From Paenibacillus phytohabitans (lineage in GTDB: Bacteria; Bacillota; Bacilli; Paenibacillales; Paenibacillaceae): a stretch of 64,000 bases of DNA. Where the stretch lies: positions 186,001 to 250,000 of the forward strand of contig NZ_WHOB01000018.1 in assembly GCF_013141775.1 (NCBI RefSeq). Reading direction: 5' to 3'. Of the stretch, positions 34,211 to 41,616 are shown piece after piece. Under the pieces are notes generated by a model. It was not told the DNA's origin. It made no database searches and worked only from the letters and a program-made list of their open reading frames with translations. Numbering within the stretch: position 1 is the first letter of the stretch; each line of letters begins with the position of its first letter. The translations under genes and the position numbers were made by a program.

Positions 34211-34582
34211 TCATCTATTGGTAATCTTCGTGCCCATATATACCCTTTTTTCAAGTGTCGCCTGCTGAACCCAGTTCTGTATTTCCAAAACGTTGAACAG
34301 GAACTTATCATCCACCTTGATATAAGGCAGCATCATTCCCTCGAAAGGCCCGTTATTGCTCAAAATCGCATTCTCCGCCTTGATTATATTGATCACCTGA
34401 TCTTCACTGATCCGCAGAAGCTCCGCCGTCTCGGCAAGCGTCAGAAGCGGGTGGACTGTGGTCTGGCTCACAGCTGCCTGCTCCAAGCCGGTTGTCCGTT
34501 CTTTGCTGATAAGCAGGCAACCCGCCACAAACGAAAGGCCCAGAATCAGTGCGGCTCCCAGAATTGTGAATCGGTTCTTCAT
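34211..34582 (-). CDS. membrane-anchored protein with an excisionase-like helix-turn-helix
   Basis: A 123-residue protein with one N-terminal membrane segment (about 5-25, FTILGAALILGLSFVAGCLL) and a soluble domain containing LLTLAETAELLRISEDQVINII, which fits the helix-turn-helix of excisionase/MerR-like proteins, followed by a LPYIKVDDKFLFNVLEIQNWVQ strand-helix. The start at 34582 lies 9 nt after AAGGGG. A DNA-binding-like fold next to the membrane is unusual; it may bind a partner rather than DNA. The order GNAT, this gene, DUF4085-like on one strand hints at co-transcription. Confidence 0.65.
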   Translation of the reverse strand: MKNRFTILGAALILGLSFVAGCLLISKERTTGLEQAAVSQTTVHPLLTLAETAELLRISEDQVINIIKAENAILSNNGPFEGMMLPYIKVDDKFLFNVLEIQNWVQQATLEKRVYMGTKITNR

Positions 34583-34611
34583 ATACAACATCCCCTTATT
34601 TATATGTACAA

Positions 34612-35160
34612 TTAAGATTTAGAATTATAGGATATGAGCCAGCAGTCCCTCCATTCACCTTCATGCCACTCGTGCTCCGGCAAAAGCTTGCCGCGTACAA
34701 AACCATTCTTCTCGTACACTCTAAGCGCTCTGTGGTTCCGGCATTGCGGGTCCATAACAATGAGGTCGGCCTGCTCCGCTTCAAGCAGATACTTCACCAT
34801 TCCTCCTACCAACGTCGATCCGATGCCCCGATTCCACATCTGCGGCTCGCCGATGAACTGATCCATCCCGTAGATCCTGCCTGTATAATCCGCGTAACCA
34901 TACTCTTCTTTCTCTTCCCTGCCGACAGGATAGTACTGGATATAACCTATGGGCCGGTCTTTGAACTGCACAATCCCGCGGTTTACCCCATCCTCTTCAT
35001 CCTCATAGAAATGCGCCTGCACCAGCGTCTGATCATGCGGACGGTCCCGGCCTTCGTAATACTCCAGCACTGCGGGATCGGAGAGCCACCGTACCAGCAG
35101 GGGCGCATCTTCCCTTTCAAGCCTACGGACGCTCAGGTCCCCGCTGTAGAACAGAATCAT
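34612..35160 (-). CDS. GNAT acetyltransferase of the AAC(6')-like type
   Basis: A 182-residue protein with the GNAT pattern of the aminoglycoside 6'-acetyltransferase branch: VRRLEREDAPLLVRWLSDPAVLEYY, IGYIQYYP, YGMDQFIGEPQMWNRGIGS with the acetyl-CoA loop, and IVMDPQCRNHRALRVYEKNGF. Chromosomal homologs of this sort are widespread in Paenibacillus and Bacillus and most do not confer resistance, so the substrate is unknown. The gene is 30 nt upstream of the HTH membrane protein gene. Confidence 0.8.
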   Translation of the reverse strand: MILFYSGDLSVRRLEREDAPLLVRWLSDPAVLEYYEGRDRPHDQTLVQAHFYEDEEDGVNRGIVQFKDRPIGYIQYYPVGREEKEEYGYADYTGRIYGMDQFIGEPQMWNRGIGSTLVGGMVKYLLEAEQADLIVMDPQCRNHRALRVYEKNGFVRGKLLPEHEWHEGEWRDCWLISYNSKS

Positions 35161-35204
35161 TAGGTAATCACTCCTTAGAGATGAGTTGCCGGCAGCACCG
35201 TCCG

Positions 35205-35387
35205 CTACAGCCGCTTGTCTATAATATGCTTGTTCTCCTTGATCTCCTTGCGGAGCAGCCGGATTTCCTGAATCAATTCGTCCAGTTTGTAGGTAGCCCT
35301 AGATCCATCAATGGCCTTGCGGATAATCAGCATAAAGACCAGCAACGACAGGAACCATATAATCAGTGCCAAAAATACCATCATATC
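35205..35387 (-). CDS. small membrane protein with coiled-coil tail
   Basis: A 60-residue protein: one membrane helix (MMVFLALIIWFLSLLVFMLII) followed by a charged helix (DELIQEIRLLRKEIKENKHI) of heptad character. GGGGAAG lies 9 nt before the ATG at 35387; a longer in-frame start at 35420 has no binding site. The design, membrane anchor plus short coiled coil, is common in small regulatory or scaffold proteins of Bacilli. Function unknown. Confidence 0.6.
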   Translation of the reverse strand, partial: DMMVFLALIIWFLSLLVFMLIIRKAIDGSRATYKLDELIQEIRLLRKEIKENKHIIDKRL

Positions 35388-35483
35388 AATGCTCTTCCCC
35401 CTTATTCCAGTAAGCCACACATGGTGTCAGTCTAAACCATCTGGAATAATGTGTAAAGACAGCAGCAGCGATTTGTGTAGCCG

Positions 35484-35517
35484 CAAAAAAGGGGCCCTGC
35501 CGGGAACCGGCAGGGCC
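35484..35517 (-). terminator. orphan terminator reading on the minus strand
   Basis: GGCCCTGCCGG and CCGGCAGGGCC form a perfect 11-bp stem with GAA loop; on the minus strand TTTTTTGCGG follows. No gene ends just before it, the nearest upstream minus-strand gene ending at 35770. Confidence 0.7.
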
Positions 35518-35769
35518 AAAGTCTATTATAAGGGGGTCATGTGATTAATATACAGGCTGAAGCTTAACGCCTGATGAAAATCACATAAAGGTTTGATGAA
35601 TTTATAAGTCCTAAACAAAGAGATAGACCCTGCCGAGGCACGGCGGGGTCTAGCATAAATGTATCCACTGGGGGGTGGAGATCTTTAATATACTCCCCGA
35701 ACCTTAAAAGTACATAAATCTCTGCTGAAAGTTTCCTTAAGTTTCTGTGGCAGTCTACAAAATCTTACA
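35518..35769. other. gene-free gap with a second strong hairpin
   Basis: TAGACCCTGCCG (35624-35635) pairs with CGGCGGGGTCTA (35641-35652) around AGGCA. Together with the terminator at 35484-35517 it could bound a short minus-strand RNA. I found no open frame with a binding site here. Confidence 0.4.
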
Positions 35770-36066
35770 TCACGGGCCGGTGCCGCTTGAGGTTACATGC
35801 CAGCCCAGCCTGCTTTTCTTCACATAGATGTAGCTTCGCTCTGTTTGTTCAGCGTAGTACAGATTACCGTACCTTGGATCATCCTTAATCCGTCCTTCTG
35901 TAACCCTGCCCGCCAATGCAGCCACCGGATCACGGATCAGCAGGCTCTTGCGTACAGCGAGCTCAGGGGTAGGAGAAGGAAAAATGAGCAGATACAATAA
36001 TCCAAGCCCGAGCAACACCGTTATATATAAAGCAGCGCCTTTTCGCTTTGGCATAGAGTTTCGCAT
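35770..36066 (-). CDS. small single-pass membrane protein
   Basis: A 98-residue protein: basic start MRNSMPKRKG, one hydrophobic segment (AALYITVLLGLGLLYLLIF), then a soluble domain of about 65 residues ending GWHVTSSGTGP, which lies outside the membrane if the positive-inside rule holds. GAGGAAGG precedes the ATG at 36066. Earlier in-frame codons overlap the Rrf2 gene in another frame. It follows the Rrf2 gene by 19 nt and is likely in the same operon. No family recognised. Confidence 0.7.
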   Translation of the reverse strand: MRNSMPKRKGAALYITVLLGLGLLYLLIFPSPTPELAVRKSLLIRDPVAALAGRVTEGRIKDDPRYGNLYYAEQTERSYIYVKKSRLGWHVTSSGTGP

Positions 36067-36085
36067 AGCACCTTCCTCCTCTGCC

Positions 36086-36508
36086 TCACGTAACAGGAAT
36101 TTGATGTACGATCTGATCCAGTGTAACCTCCTGCAGCACATTCTCCATCGCTTTCTGCGCAAGTGAGAACACGGGAATAATTGCCCCGGCAATGTTCTTG
36201 CCGACCGGGCACTCCGGGTTCGGATGCTCGTGGACAGAGAAGAGTGAATCCTCTTCCACTGCATTGACCGCCTTGTAAATCTGCAGAAGCGTGATATCCG
36301 CGCTACTTCGGGTAAGCTTCGCACCGGCTACCCCGGGGCGGACCTCCACCAGACCGGCCTTGTTCAGCATGCCTGTAAGGCGGCGGATGACAACCGGATT
36401 CGTATTGACGCTGCCGGCGATCCACTCCGAGGTGCTTTTACCGTCTTTGTTGCTGTCTATTAAAGTTAGAATATGAATAGCGACCGCAAACCGGGTGCTG
36501 ATGTTCAT
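36086..36508 (-). CDS. Rrf2-family transcriptional regulator (YwnA-like)
   Basis: A 140-residue regulator with an N-terminal winged helix-turn-helix: STRFAVAIHILTLI, TSEWIAGSVNTNPVVIRRLTGML and the wing AGLVEVRPGVAGAKLTR. The C-terminal part has a single Cys (PNPECPVGKNI) rather than the three that bind an iron-sulfur cluster, as in YwnA-type members. Its own promoter shows a palindrome over the -10, so it likely represses itself and the small membrane protein gene that follows. Confidence 0.9.
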   Translation of the reverse strand: MNISTRFAVAIHILTLIDSNKDGKSTSEWIAGSVNTNPVVIRRLTGMLNKAGLVEVRPGVAGAKLTRSSADITLLQIYKAVNAVEEDSLFSVHEHPNPECPVGKNIAGAIIPVFSLAQKAMENVLQEVTLDQIVHQIPVT

Positions 36509-36549
36509 GGGAATCTCTCCTTCATACTGACCAGAATGTCTCCCGGCAG

Positions 36550-36586
36550 ATGTAACAATAATAGTTACATTCTAGACAATTGTCAA
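36550..36586 (-). promoter_or_regulatory. Rrf2 promoter with overlapping operator
   Basis: TTGACA (36581-36586) and TATTAT (36558-36563) lie 17 bp apart on the minus strand. The palindrome ATGTAAC-AATAATA-GTTACAT (36550-36570) covers the -10 completely, a layout for direct self-repression. Confidence 0.75.
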
Positions 36587-36726
36587 TCCTGCAAGGAGTT
36601 TCCTCACCTCCTTGGGGTACTTCTGACTCAGCCGTTTCTTCCCCAGATTACTCTTCACAATCCGGATCATCTGCTTATCGCCGCTCCCGGCTAACTATTC
36701 ACCTTCATCCCTCCGGTTTCGATGTT

Positions 36727-37317
36727 TTACTCATTGGAATACATTACAATGCCTTGTGCATCATACGGATAGTCAATCTGCTGCTTCACGGCAGCCATAG
36801 CCTCCCGGCCGGCAAACAAGGATACCAGATATAATCCCAGATCAATTGAGGTTGAGACCCCGCCTCCGGTAATAACATTCCCGTCCTGCACAATCCGGGC
36901 ATGAACCACTTCCCGGCAATACGGCTCAAGCAGCTCATAAGCCGATGCATGTGTTGTGGCCCTGCGTCCCTCCAGCAATCCGGCAGCACCCAGCAGCAGG
37001 GCACCGGTGCATACCGAAACCAGATATGGAACCCCGCTTGCTCCCTGAAGCCAGGAGATAAAGCTCCCGTCATGACGTAATGCCCTCGTCCCGAACCCGC
37101 CGGGTACAAATACCAGATCATATACTGATAAATCCGGCAGCACTTTACCGGTTTTGACCGTAAGCCCCATTTCATCTGTGATTTCCCCGGCCGGACCGCA
37201 GATATCCCATTCCAGCCCTTCCCCTGCAGGGAACTGGCGCAGCCTGTAGATTACATCATAAAAACCCGCGAAATCCAGAAACGTAATGCCGTCAAACAGA
37301 ATAAAAGCAATTTTCAC
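36727..37317 (-). CDS. DJ-1/PfpI family protein (isonitrile hydratase-like)
   Basis: A 196-residue protein with the DJ-1/PfpI fold. The nucleophile elbow is YLVSVCTGALLLGAAGLL with the reactive Cys, and ATTHASAYELL and VITGGGVSTSIDLGLYLV surround the active site as in isonitrile-hydratase-like members and GlxA N-terminal domains. There is no attached AraC domain. Start GTG at 37317 has AAGGAG 8 nt upstream; the longer in-frame ATG has none. It is followed after about 220 bp by the Rrf2 gene on the same strand. Confidence 0.85.
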   Translation of the reverse strand: MKIAFILFDGITFLDFAGFYDVIYRLRQFPAGEGLEWDICGPAGEITDEMGLTVKTGKVLPDLSVYDLVFVPGGFGTRALRHDGSFISWLQGASGVPYLVSVCTGALLLGAAGLLEGRRATTHASAYELLEPYCREVVHARIVQDGNVITGGGVSTSIDLGLYLVSLFAGREAMAAVKQQIDYPYDAQGIVMYSNE

Positions 37318-37354
37318 GCTACCCGCTCCTTCAATATCCGTCGTTCTGCAAGTA

Positions 37355-37675
37355 TTACTCGCTGTCGTAAGCCTGCAAAGCAACGGGCAAGGCCTGAATG
37401 ACCACATTGCCTACAGCCGGAAGAGGCAGCAGGACTGCGCTGATAATCTCCTCACGGGTAGCGCCGAGTGATTTGGCATGCTTGACATGAAAGGCCAGCC
37501 CGCTTTCCAGCCTGACCGCCGCGAGTACAGAGATATAGGCAATTTCTTCTGTTAGGGCATCAAGCGCACTTGCTGCATCCAGCTTCTGCACCGCTTCCAC
37601 CCAGGCTCGATGCTGCTCTGGTGCTTCCTTCATAAATGTCATAAAAGCGTTGCTGACTTGCGATACATTATCCAT
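37355..37675 (-). CDS. carboxymuconolactone decarboxylase (AhpD-like) family protein
   Basis: A 106-residue helical protein with the CMD fold: TEEIAYISVLAAVRLESGLAFHVKHAKSLGAT and REEIISAVLLPLPAVGNVV. The His of the FHVKHA motif is present, but the CxxC pair of AhpD peroxidases is absent, so peroxidase activity is unlikely. AGAGGG precedes the ATG at 37675 by 9 nt; the ATG two codons earlier is closer than usual. Its neighbour is the DJ-1 gene; no clear pathway. Confidence 0.75.
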   Translation of the reverse strand: MDNVSQVSNAFMTFMKEAPEQHRAWVEAVQKLDAASALDALTEEIAYISVLAAVRLESGLAFHVKHAKSLGATREEIISAVLLPLPAVGNVVIQALPVALQAYDSE

Positions 37676-37769
37676 TTTCATTGTCCCTCTATTTCTAGGT
37701 TCGGAATAACAAAGAAAGTCCACCCTTATGAGGGCAGACCGTATCTGTTCGTTCTTAGGTGCTAAGCTC

Positions 37770-38516
37770 TTAGGCGCTTGTCAGAATAATCGGTTTGCCT
37801 TTGGTGACCACAATCGTATGTTCATACTGGGCAACACGGCTGTTGTCCGCCACACTGAGCGTCCATCCATCCGACTGCTGCTCTACAAAATCCGCACCCG
37901 TAGACAGGAATGGCTCTATCGTGATGACCTGACCTTCCTTCAGCACAGTCGTTACCCGCGGATTATAGAACGGCAGGATCTCGTAGGGCTTCTCATGCAA
38001 CGATTTGCCGATGCCGTGGCTGCACAGATTGCGCACAACCTTGTAGCCGCGCTTGTGTGCCTCCGACTCCATGACCCGGCCAATCTCATTCACCTTCATT
38101 CCCGCTCTGAGGTGATTAATCACGCTCATCATGGTTTCCTCCGTACTCCGGCAGAGATGGACCAGCTTCTCATTATAAGGAGGCAGTTGAAAAGATACCC
38201 CGGCGTCCCCGTAGTACCCGTTCAACTCGGCCGAAACATCAATATTGATTAAATCACCGGCCTGGATTACCCGTTGACCCGGGATTCCGTGTGCCACCTC
38301 TTCATTGACGCTGATGCAGGTGGTTCCGGGAAAGTTATAGGTTACCTTAGGGGCAGATTTCGCGCCAAAATGGTTCAGAATCCTCGCGCCCACTTCATCC
38401 AGCTCTGCAGTCGTCATTCCGGGAACTACACTTTTCTTCATCTCGGCGATGGTGTGGCCCACCACTTTACCGGCTGCCTTCAGTCCTTGCAAATCCTGCA
38501 GTGTCTCGCTCGTCAT
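37770..38516 (-). CDS. map: type I methionine aminopeptidase
   Basis: A 248-residue enzyme that removes the initiator methionine from new proteins. All metal and substrate residues can be placed: His in NEEVAHGIPG, Asp pair in NIDVSAELNGYYGDAG, His in RNLCSHGIGKSLHE, Glu in VITIEPF and Glu in AQYEHT. It is a stand-alone catalytic domain without N-terminal zinc finger. This copy lies outside the ribosomal-protein cluster, so it is probably a second map gene. Its 5' end lies beside the stop of the lipoprotein gene (ATGTGA), suggesting coupling; a GTG at 38525 is an alternative start. Confidence 0.9.
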   Translation of the reverse strand: MTSETLQDLQGLKAAGKVVGHTIAEMKKSVVPGMTTAELDEVGARILNHFGAKSAPKVTYNFPGTTCISVNEEVAHGIPGQRVIQAGDLINIDVSAELNGYYGDAGVSFQLPPYNEKLVHLCRSTEETMMSVINHLRAGMKVNEIGRVMESEAHKRGYKVVRNLCSHGIGKSLHEKPYEILPFYNPRVTTVLKEGQVITIEPFLSTGADFVEQQSDGWTLSVADNSRVAQYEHTIVVTKGKPIILTSA

Positions 38517-38521
38517 CCTGT

Positions 38522-39562
38522 TCACATTCCTCTCTTATCTGTTGATTCTCCGGCTACCTCCTGAAAAGCGGCTCCGTCCCAGCGGTATGAAGTCTCAACC
38601 TGCCTGCCAAGAGCGTTGTCATAATGATCCGCCCGGAAACCGCCTTCGATCACGTCCAGCTTAACCGAATACCGGTCAGGACTGCTGATGAACAGCCCGG
38701 AAGCCGCTCCTTTAATCTGCAGTTCCTGGATCGAATGATCCGGCTTCACTGTAAACAGCTTGAACAATGATCCGTTCGAAGAACCATATTGGCCAACCGT
38801 AAAATCGGGATTACCGTCCCCGTTATAATCAGCGAACTGAATCTGGAACAAATCGCCGAAGCTCAATTCTTCGGTGAAATGCCGGCTCAGCGCGAACGTG
38901 CCCAGTGCTGCGCCCTGTTCATCCGTAATGGCCAGCCGGAATTGACCGCTCCAGCTCCGTCCAGCCAGCGGGGAAGCGATGGACCAATCCTCGCTGTAGC
39001 TGCCCTTCAGCAGCTGGAGATTCAGGAATTCCTTGTTTCCTGTGACCGGGTATAAATCATTGCGTGAGACCGTTACCGGACCTTGAGTTACCACCGATGC
39101 CTCCTCCGCTTCGGACTTCGCCGCTGCTGGACTTCCGCCGCTGAAGATCAGCTTGCGCAGCTTATCGGCATTCTTGGCAGAGACTTTATAGCCCGTCCCG
39201 TTCCGCTCAGCAGATAGCAGCAGTCCGCTACTCCCTTCTTCCTGGCCCAAGCCCAGAATAAAGTCTTCTGTATAACCATCTCCGTAGACCAGCTTCATGC
39301 TGAAATCCGCATCGTAATCCAGCTCTCCCGCAATACGCTTGCTTGTATTCATGGCAGAAGCCATCGTCTTAATGAACTCGCCGTCTTTGAAAATCCTGGA
39401 CTCAAAGGGAGCCGTCTCCGCTTGGCTCTCTATAGAGTTATAGGTCAAATCAATTTCAGAAATCCATCTTGAATTAATGTAGCCGAAAGCATTCTGGCAT
39501 CCGCTTAATAGAACAACCAGAAGAACAGGCAGAATCAGCAGTAACCGCCTTATGGGTTCCAC
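38522..39562 (-). CDS. lipoprotein with FG-GAP-like calcium loop
   Basis: A 346-residue lipoprotein. The signal peptide (PIRRLLLILPVLLVVLLSGC) ends in a lipobox Cys at about residue 22. The C-terminal half has a DYNGDGNPDFTVGQYGSSNG segment, the calcium-binding loop of FG-GAP/beta-propeller blades, embedded in beta-rich sequence. I set the start at the second of two GTG codons (39562), with AAGGA 7 nt upstream; the first GTG at 39568 is only a base or so from that site. Coupled to the methionine aminopeptidase gene that follows. Function unknown. Confidence 0.7.
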   Translation of the reverse strand: MEPIRRLLLILPVLLVVLLSGCQNAFGYINSRWISEIDLTYNSIESQAETAPFESRIFKDGEFIKTMASAMNTSKRIAGELDYDADFSMKLVYGDGYTEDFILGLGQEEGSSGLLLSAERNGTGYKVSAKNADKLRKLIFSGGSPAAAKSEAEEASVVTQGPVTVSRNDLYPVTGNKEFLNLQLLKGSYSEDWSIASPLAGRSWSGQFRLAITDEQGAALGTFALSRHFTEELSFGDLFQIQFADYNGDGNPDFTVGQYGSSNGSLFKLFTVKPDHSIQELQIKGAASGLFISSPDRYSVKLDVIEGGFRADHYDNALGRQVETSYRWDGAAFQEVAGESTDKRGM

Positions 39563-39671
39563 CTCCACATCCTTATGTATGATACAAGTATAACAGCCTT
39601 CTTAAGCAGAGTGAAATTCACGTATCTGCCGCGTGTCACCCTGAAGGCAACGGTCTGCTCAGGTATATGCC

Positions 39672-39704
39672 AAAAACCGGTCCGCTGCATACGCAGGAAC
39701 CGGT
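39672..39704 (-). terminator. intrinsic terminator of the GDSL hydrolase gene
   Basis: ACCGGT arms at 39676-39681 and 39699-39704 with inner TGC/GCA pairing; the minus strand continues TTTTTGGC. Confidence 0.65.
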
Positions 39705-39751
39705 CTGTGCAGCAAATTCAATATGTAGGGAATTTCCCGCTATACTCTGTT

Positions 39752-40381
39752 TTAGCTTATAGCCCCTACAGCCTTCATCCAGGCCTCTGCAATCAGCGCA
39801 TGGCCGGCAGGTGAAGGATGTACGCCATCCCCGGCCCAGAAGGCAGGCTCGGCCTTAACCGATGCGGCGGCGAACAGTCCATCCAGCGGGACCAATGCAG
39901 CGCCATATTCACGGGCCAGCTCACGGACCACATGAATTTTCGGGTCCAGATCCTTACGCCAGCCCTTGCGGTCTTCCGGCACCGGCAGTACGAACGGCTC
40001 AACCAGTACCAGCTTGGCATCCAGGCTCTGCTTGGTGCGTTCAATCAGATCACGGTAGGAAGCCTCGAACTCAGCCGCTGTCGTCTCCTGCCCGGAATCG
40101 AACCAGCGCCAGGTATCATTAACACCGATATAAATCGACACCCAGGTCGGCTTCAGCTCCAGACAATCCCGGTCCCAGCGCTCCTGCAAATCCACGGCGC
40201 GGTTGCCGCTGATGCCGCGGTTGATGAAGGTAAGGTTCTTCTCCGGATACTGCAGCCCAAGACGAGCGCCCGCCATCAGCGCGTAACCTACACCCAGCGA
40301 TGAAGCGTCTGCGTAATTGCGGCCGCAATCCGTGATACTATCACCCTGGAACAGGATGATATCGTTCTTTTGAAATGGCAT
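39752..40381 (-). CDS. SGNH/GDSL hydrolase
   Basis: A 209-residue cytoplasmic esterase of the SGNH type. All four blocks are present: ILFQGDSITDCGRN with the nucleophile Ser, NRGISGNRAVDLQERW with the oxyanion Gly, IYIGVNDTW with the Asn, and GDGVHPSPAGHALIAEAW with the Asp-x-x-His pair. Close relatives act on acetylated xylan fragments or pectin-derived sugars, so it may deacetylate imported oligosaccharides. A cre-like site stands about 70 nt upstream, in line with a catabolic role. Confidence 0.9.
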   Translation of the reverse strand: MPFQKNDIILFQGDSITDCGRNYADASSLGVGYALMAGARLGLQYPEKNLTFINRGISGNRAVDLQERWDRDCLELKPTWVSIYIGVNDTWRWFDSGQETTAAEFEASYRDLIERTKQSLDAKLVLVEPFVLPVPEDRKGWRKDLDPKIHVVRELAREYGAALVPLDGLFAAASVKAEPAFWAGDGVHPSPAGHALIAEAWMKAVGAIS

Positions 40382-40451
40382 GCCTGAAATCCTCCTATGA
40401 AAACATCTGTAATGGTATAAACATCAACATTATAACAAATAGATTTTCCTG

Positions 40452-40466
40452 CGAATACGTTTTCAT
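40452..40466 (-). promoter_or_regulatory. cre-like site upstream of the GDSL hydrolase gene
   Basis: ATGAAAACGTATTCG fits WTGNAANCGNWNNCW except for the last base. Its position 71-85 nt before the ATG is suitable for CcpA repression. Confidence 0.5.
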
Positions 40467-40609
40467 TACATATTTACGGAGTAAATCTGTTCACGGCTCT
40501 AAGCGCTTCATGCAGGGCAGTATTCAGGTTGCCTTCTGCTGCTCCTTGTGCCGCTGTGTAATCAATCTAAATCACCAGTACTGTGAAGGTTCTTGTGAAG
40601 ACGCTGATA

Positions 40610-41401
40610 TCAGTGATTAAGCTCGTTGGATTGAGCTTGTATCATCCCTATAATTTCATTAATGACGAGTCCGGGCTGGTCATGATGGACATAATGACCG
40701 CTGCTTCCGGCGATCACCTGCCTGCTGGCCGCGGATAATTCCAGGAACTCCGCCTGGCTCTTCTGCTCAACCTCCAGTATCGCGTGTGCCGGCCAGTCTG
40801 ATCCATCCTCATCCGCAAGCCCTCTGGTTATCACCGACAGCGGAACCTGGCTTGGCATGGAACCCCGGGCAGCAGAGATCTGTTTATAGCTGTGCATCTT
40901 ATCGATCTGCTCCCTATTGAGCGAAGGGTTCAGCAGGTACGCCCGGTTCGCAGCGATATACTGACGGGGCAGCACCCGCTCATAAGTAAGCTCCTTATAT
41001 TCGCCTGCAGCATCTATCAGTACAATTCCCGCAGTCCGCTCAGGATAACAGCAGGCGAACAGTCTGGCTACCAGACCGCCAAAGGAATGACCGACCAGAA
41101 TATAAGGGGCTTTAATATCCAGCAGTGCCAGCAGCCGGTACAGCTCCTCCACCAGATCCTGGCAGGAGCGCGGTCCCGGCACTCGCGGGCTGTTCCCGGT
41201 ACCGGCTCTGTCATAAGCGAGGGTTGAGGCATGCTGCGCAATATTCTCCTGGACACCGCTCCAGGAATCGCAACCATCCCCTAATCCGGAAATAAAGATG
41301 ACAGCAGGCGCACGGTATGCAGAATATTTATAATACAATCCGCGGCCCTGCCCGTCCGTTTGAACCTCCATCCAATTGCAGATAAACCCGTTCTGAATCA
41401 T
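40610..41401 (-). CDS. alpha/beta-hydrolase fold protein
   Basis: A 263-residue hydrolase with the standard motifs: VIFISGLGDGCDSWSGVQ near the oxyanion hole, STLAYDRAGTGNSP, the nucleophile elbow ILVGHSFGGLVARLF, and the catalytic His in SSGHYVHHDQPGLV. The acid residue is probably the Asp in IVLIDAAGEY or the one around ADEDGSDW. No signal peptide. Family members cleave esters, amides or lactones; the substrate is unknown. It has no clear operon partner. Confidence 0.85.
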   Translation of the reverse strand: MIQNGFICNWMEVQTDGQGRGLYYKYSAYRAPAVIFISGLGDGCDSWSGVQENIAQHASTLAYDRAGTGNSPRVPGPRSCQDLVEELYRLLALLDIKAPYILVGHSFGGLVARLFACCYPERTAGIVLIDAAGEYKELTYERVLPRQYIAANRAYLLNPSLNREQIDKMHSYKQISAARGSMPSQVPLSVITRGLADEDGSDWPAHAILEVEQKSQAEFLELSAASRQVIAGSSGHYVHHDQPGLVINEIIGMIQAQSNELNH

Positions 41402-41524
41402 CTTCTCCTCCTAGTGCTGCGCAAAAAGTTCATATAAAGGATGTATGCCTCATTCAGGATAAAGGGCCTTCCAGTAATTTACTATGTAATTTCACACAGC
41501 TCTCCTTTCACAGTCTGTATTCAT

Positions 41525-41566
41525 GAAAAATCCCCTTCAACTGCCTGCTGGCGGTTTAAGGGGATG
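41525..41566 (-). terminator. intrinsic terminator of yjlC-ndh
   Basis: ATCCCCTT (41530-41537) pairs with AAGGGGAT (41558-41565); the minus strand then reads TTTTTCATG. Confidence 0.75.
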
Positions 41567-41616
41567 ATCTGCCGCATGGAAGCGGCCTGCATTAGGTATA
41601 GATGGTTAGGAGAGAA

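Noticed and set aside
34612-35160. Aminoglycoside resistance gene
   Set aside because: The protein resembles the AAC(6') branch, but such chromosomal GNAT proteins are common and mostly have other substrates; resistance cannot be claimed.
40501-40520. Second cre-like site near TGAAGCGCTTAGAG
   Set aside because: The fixed AA of the left half of the consensus is broken (ATGAAG), so it fails the pattern.
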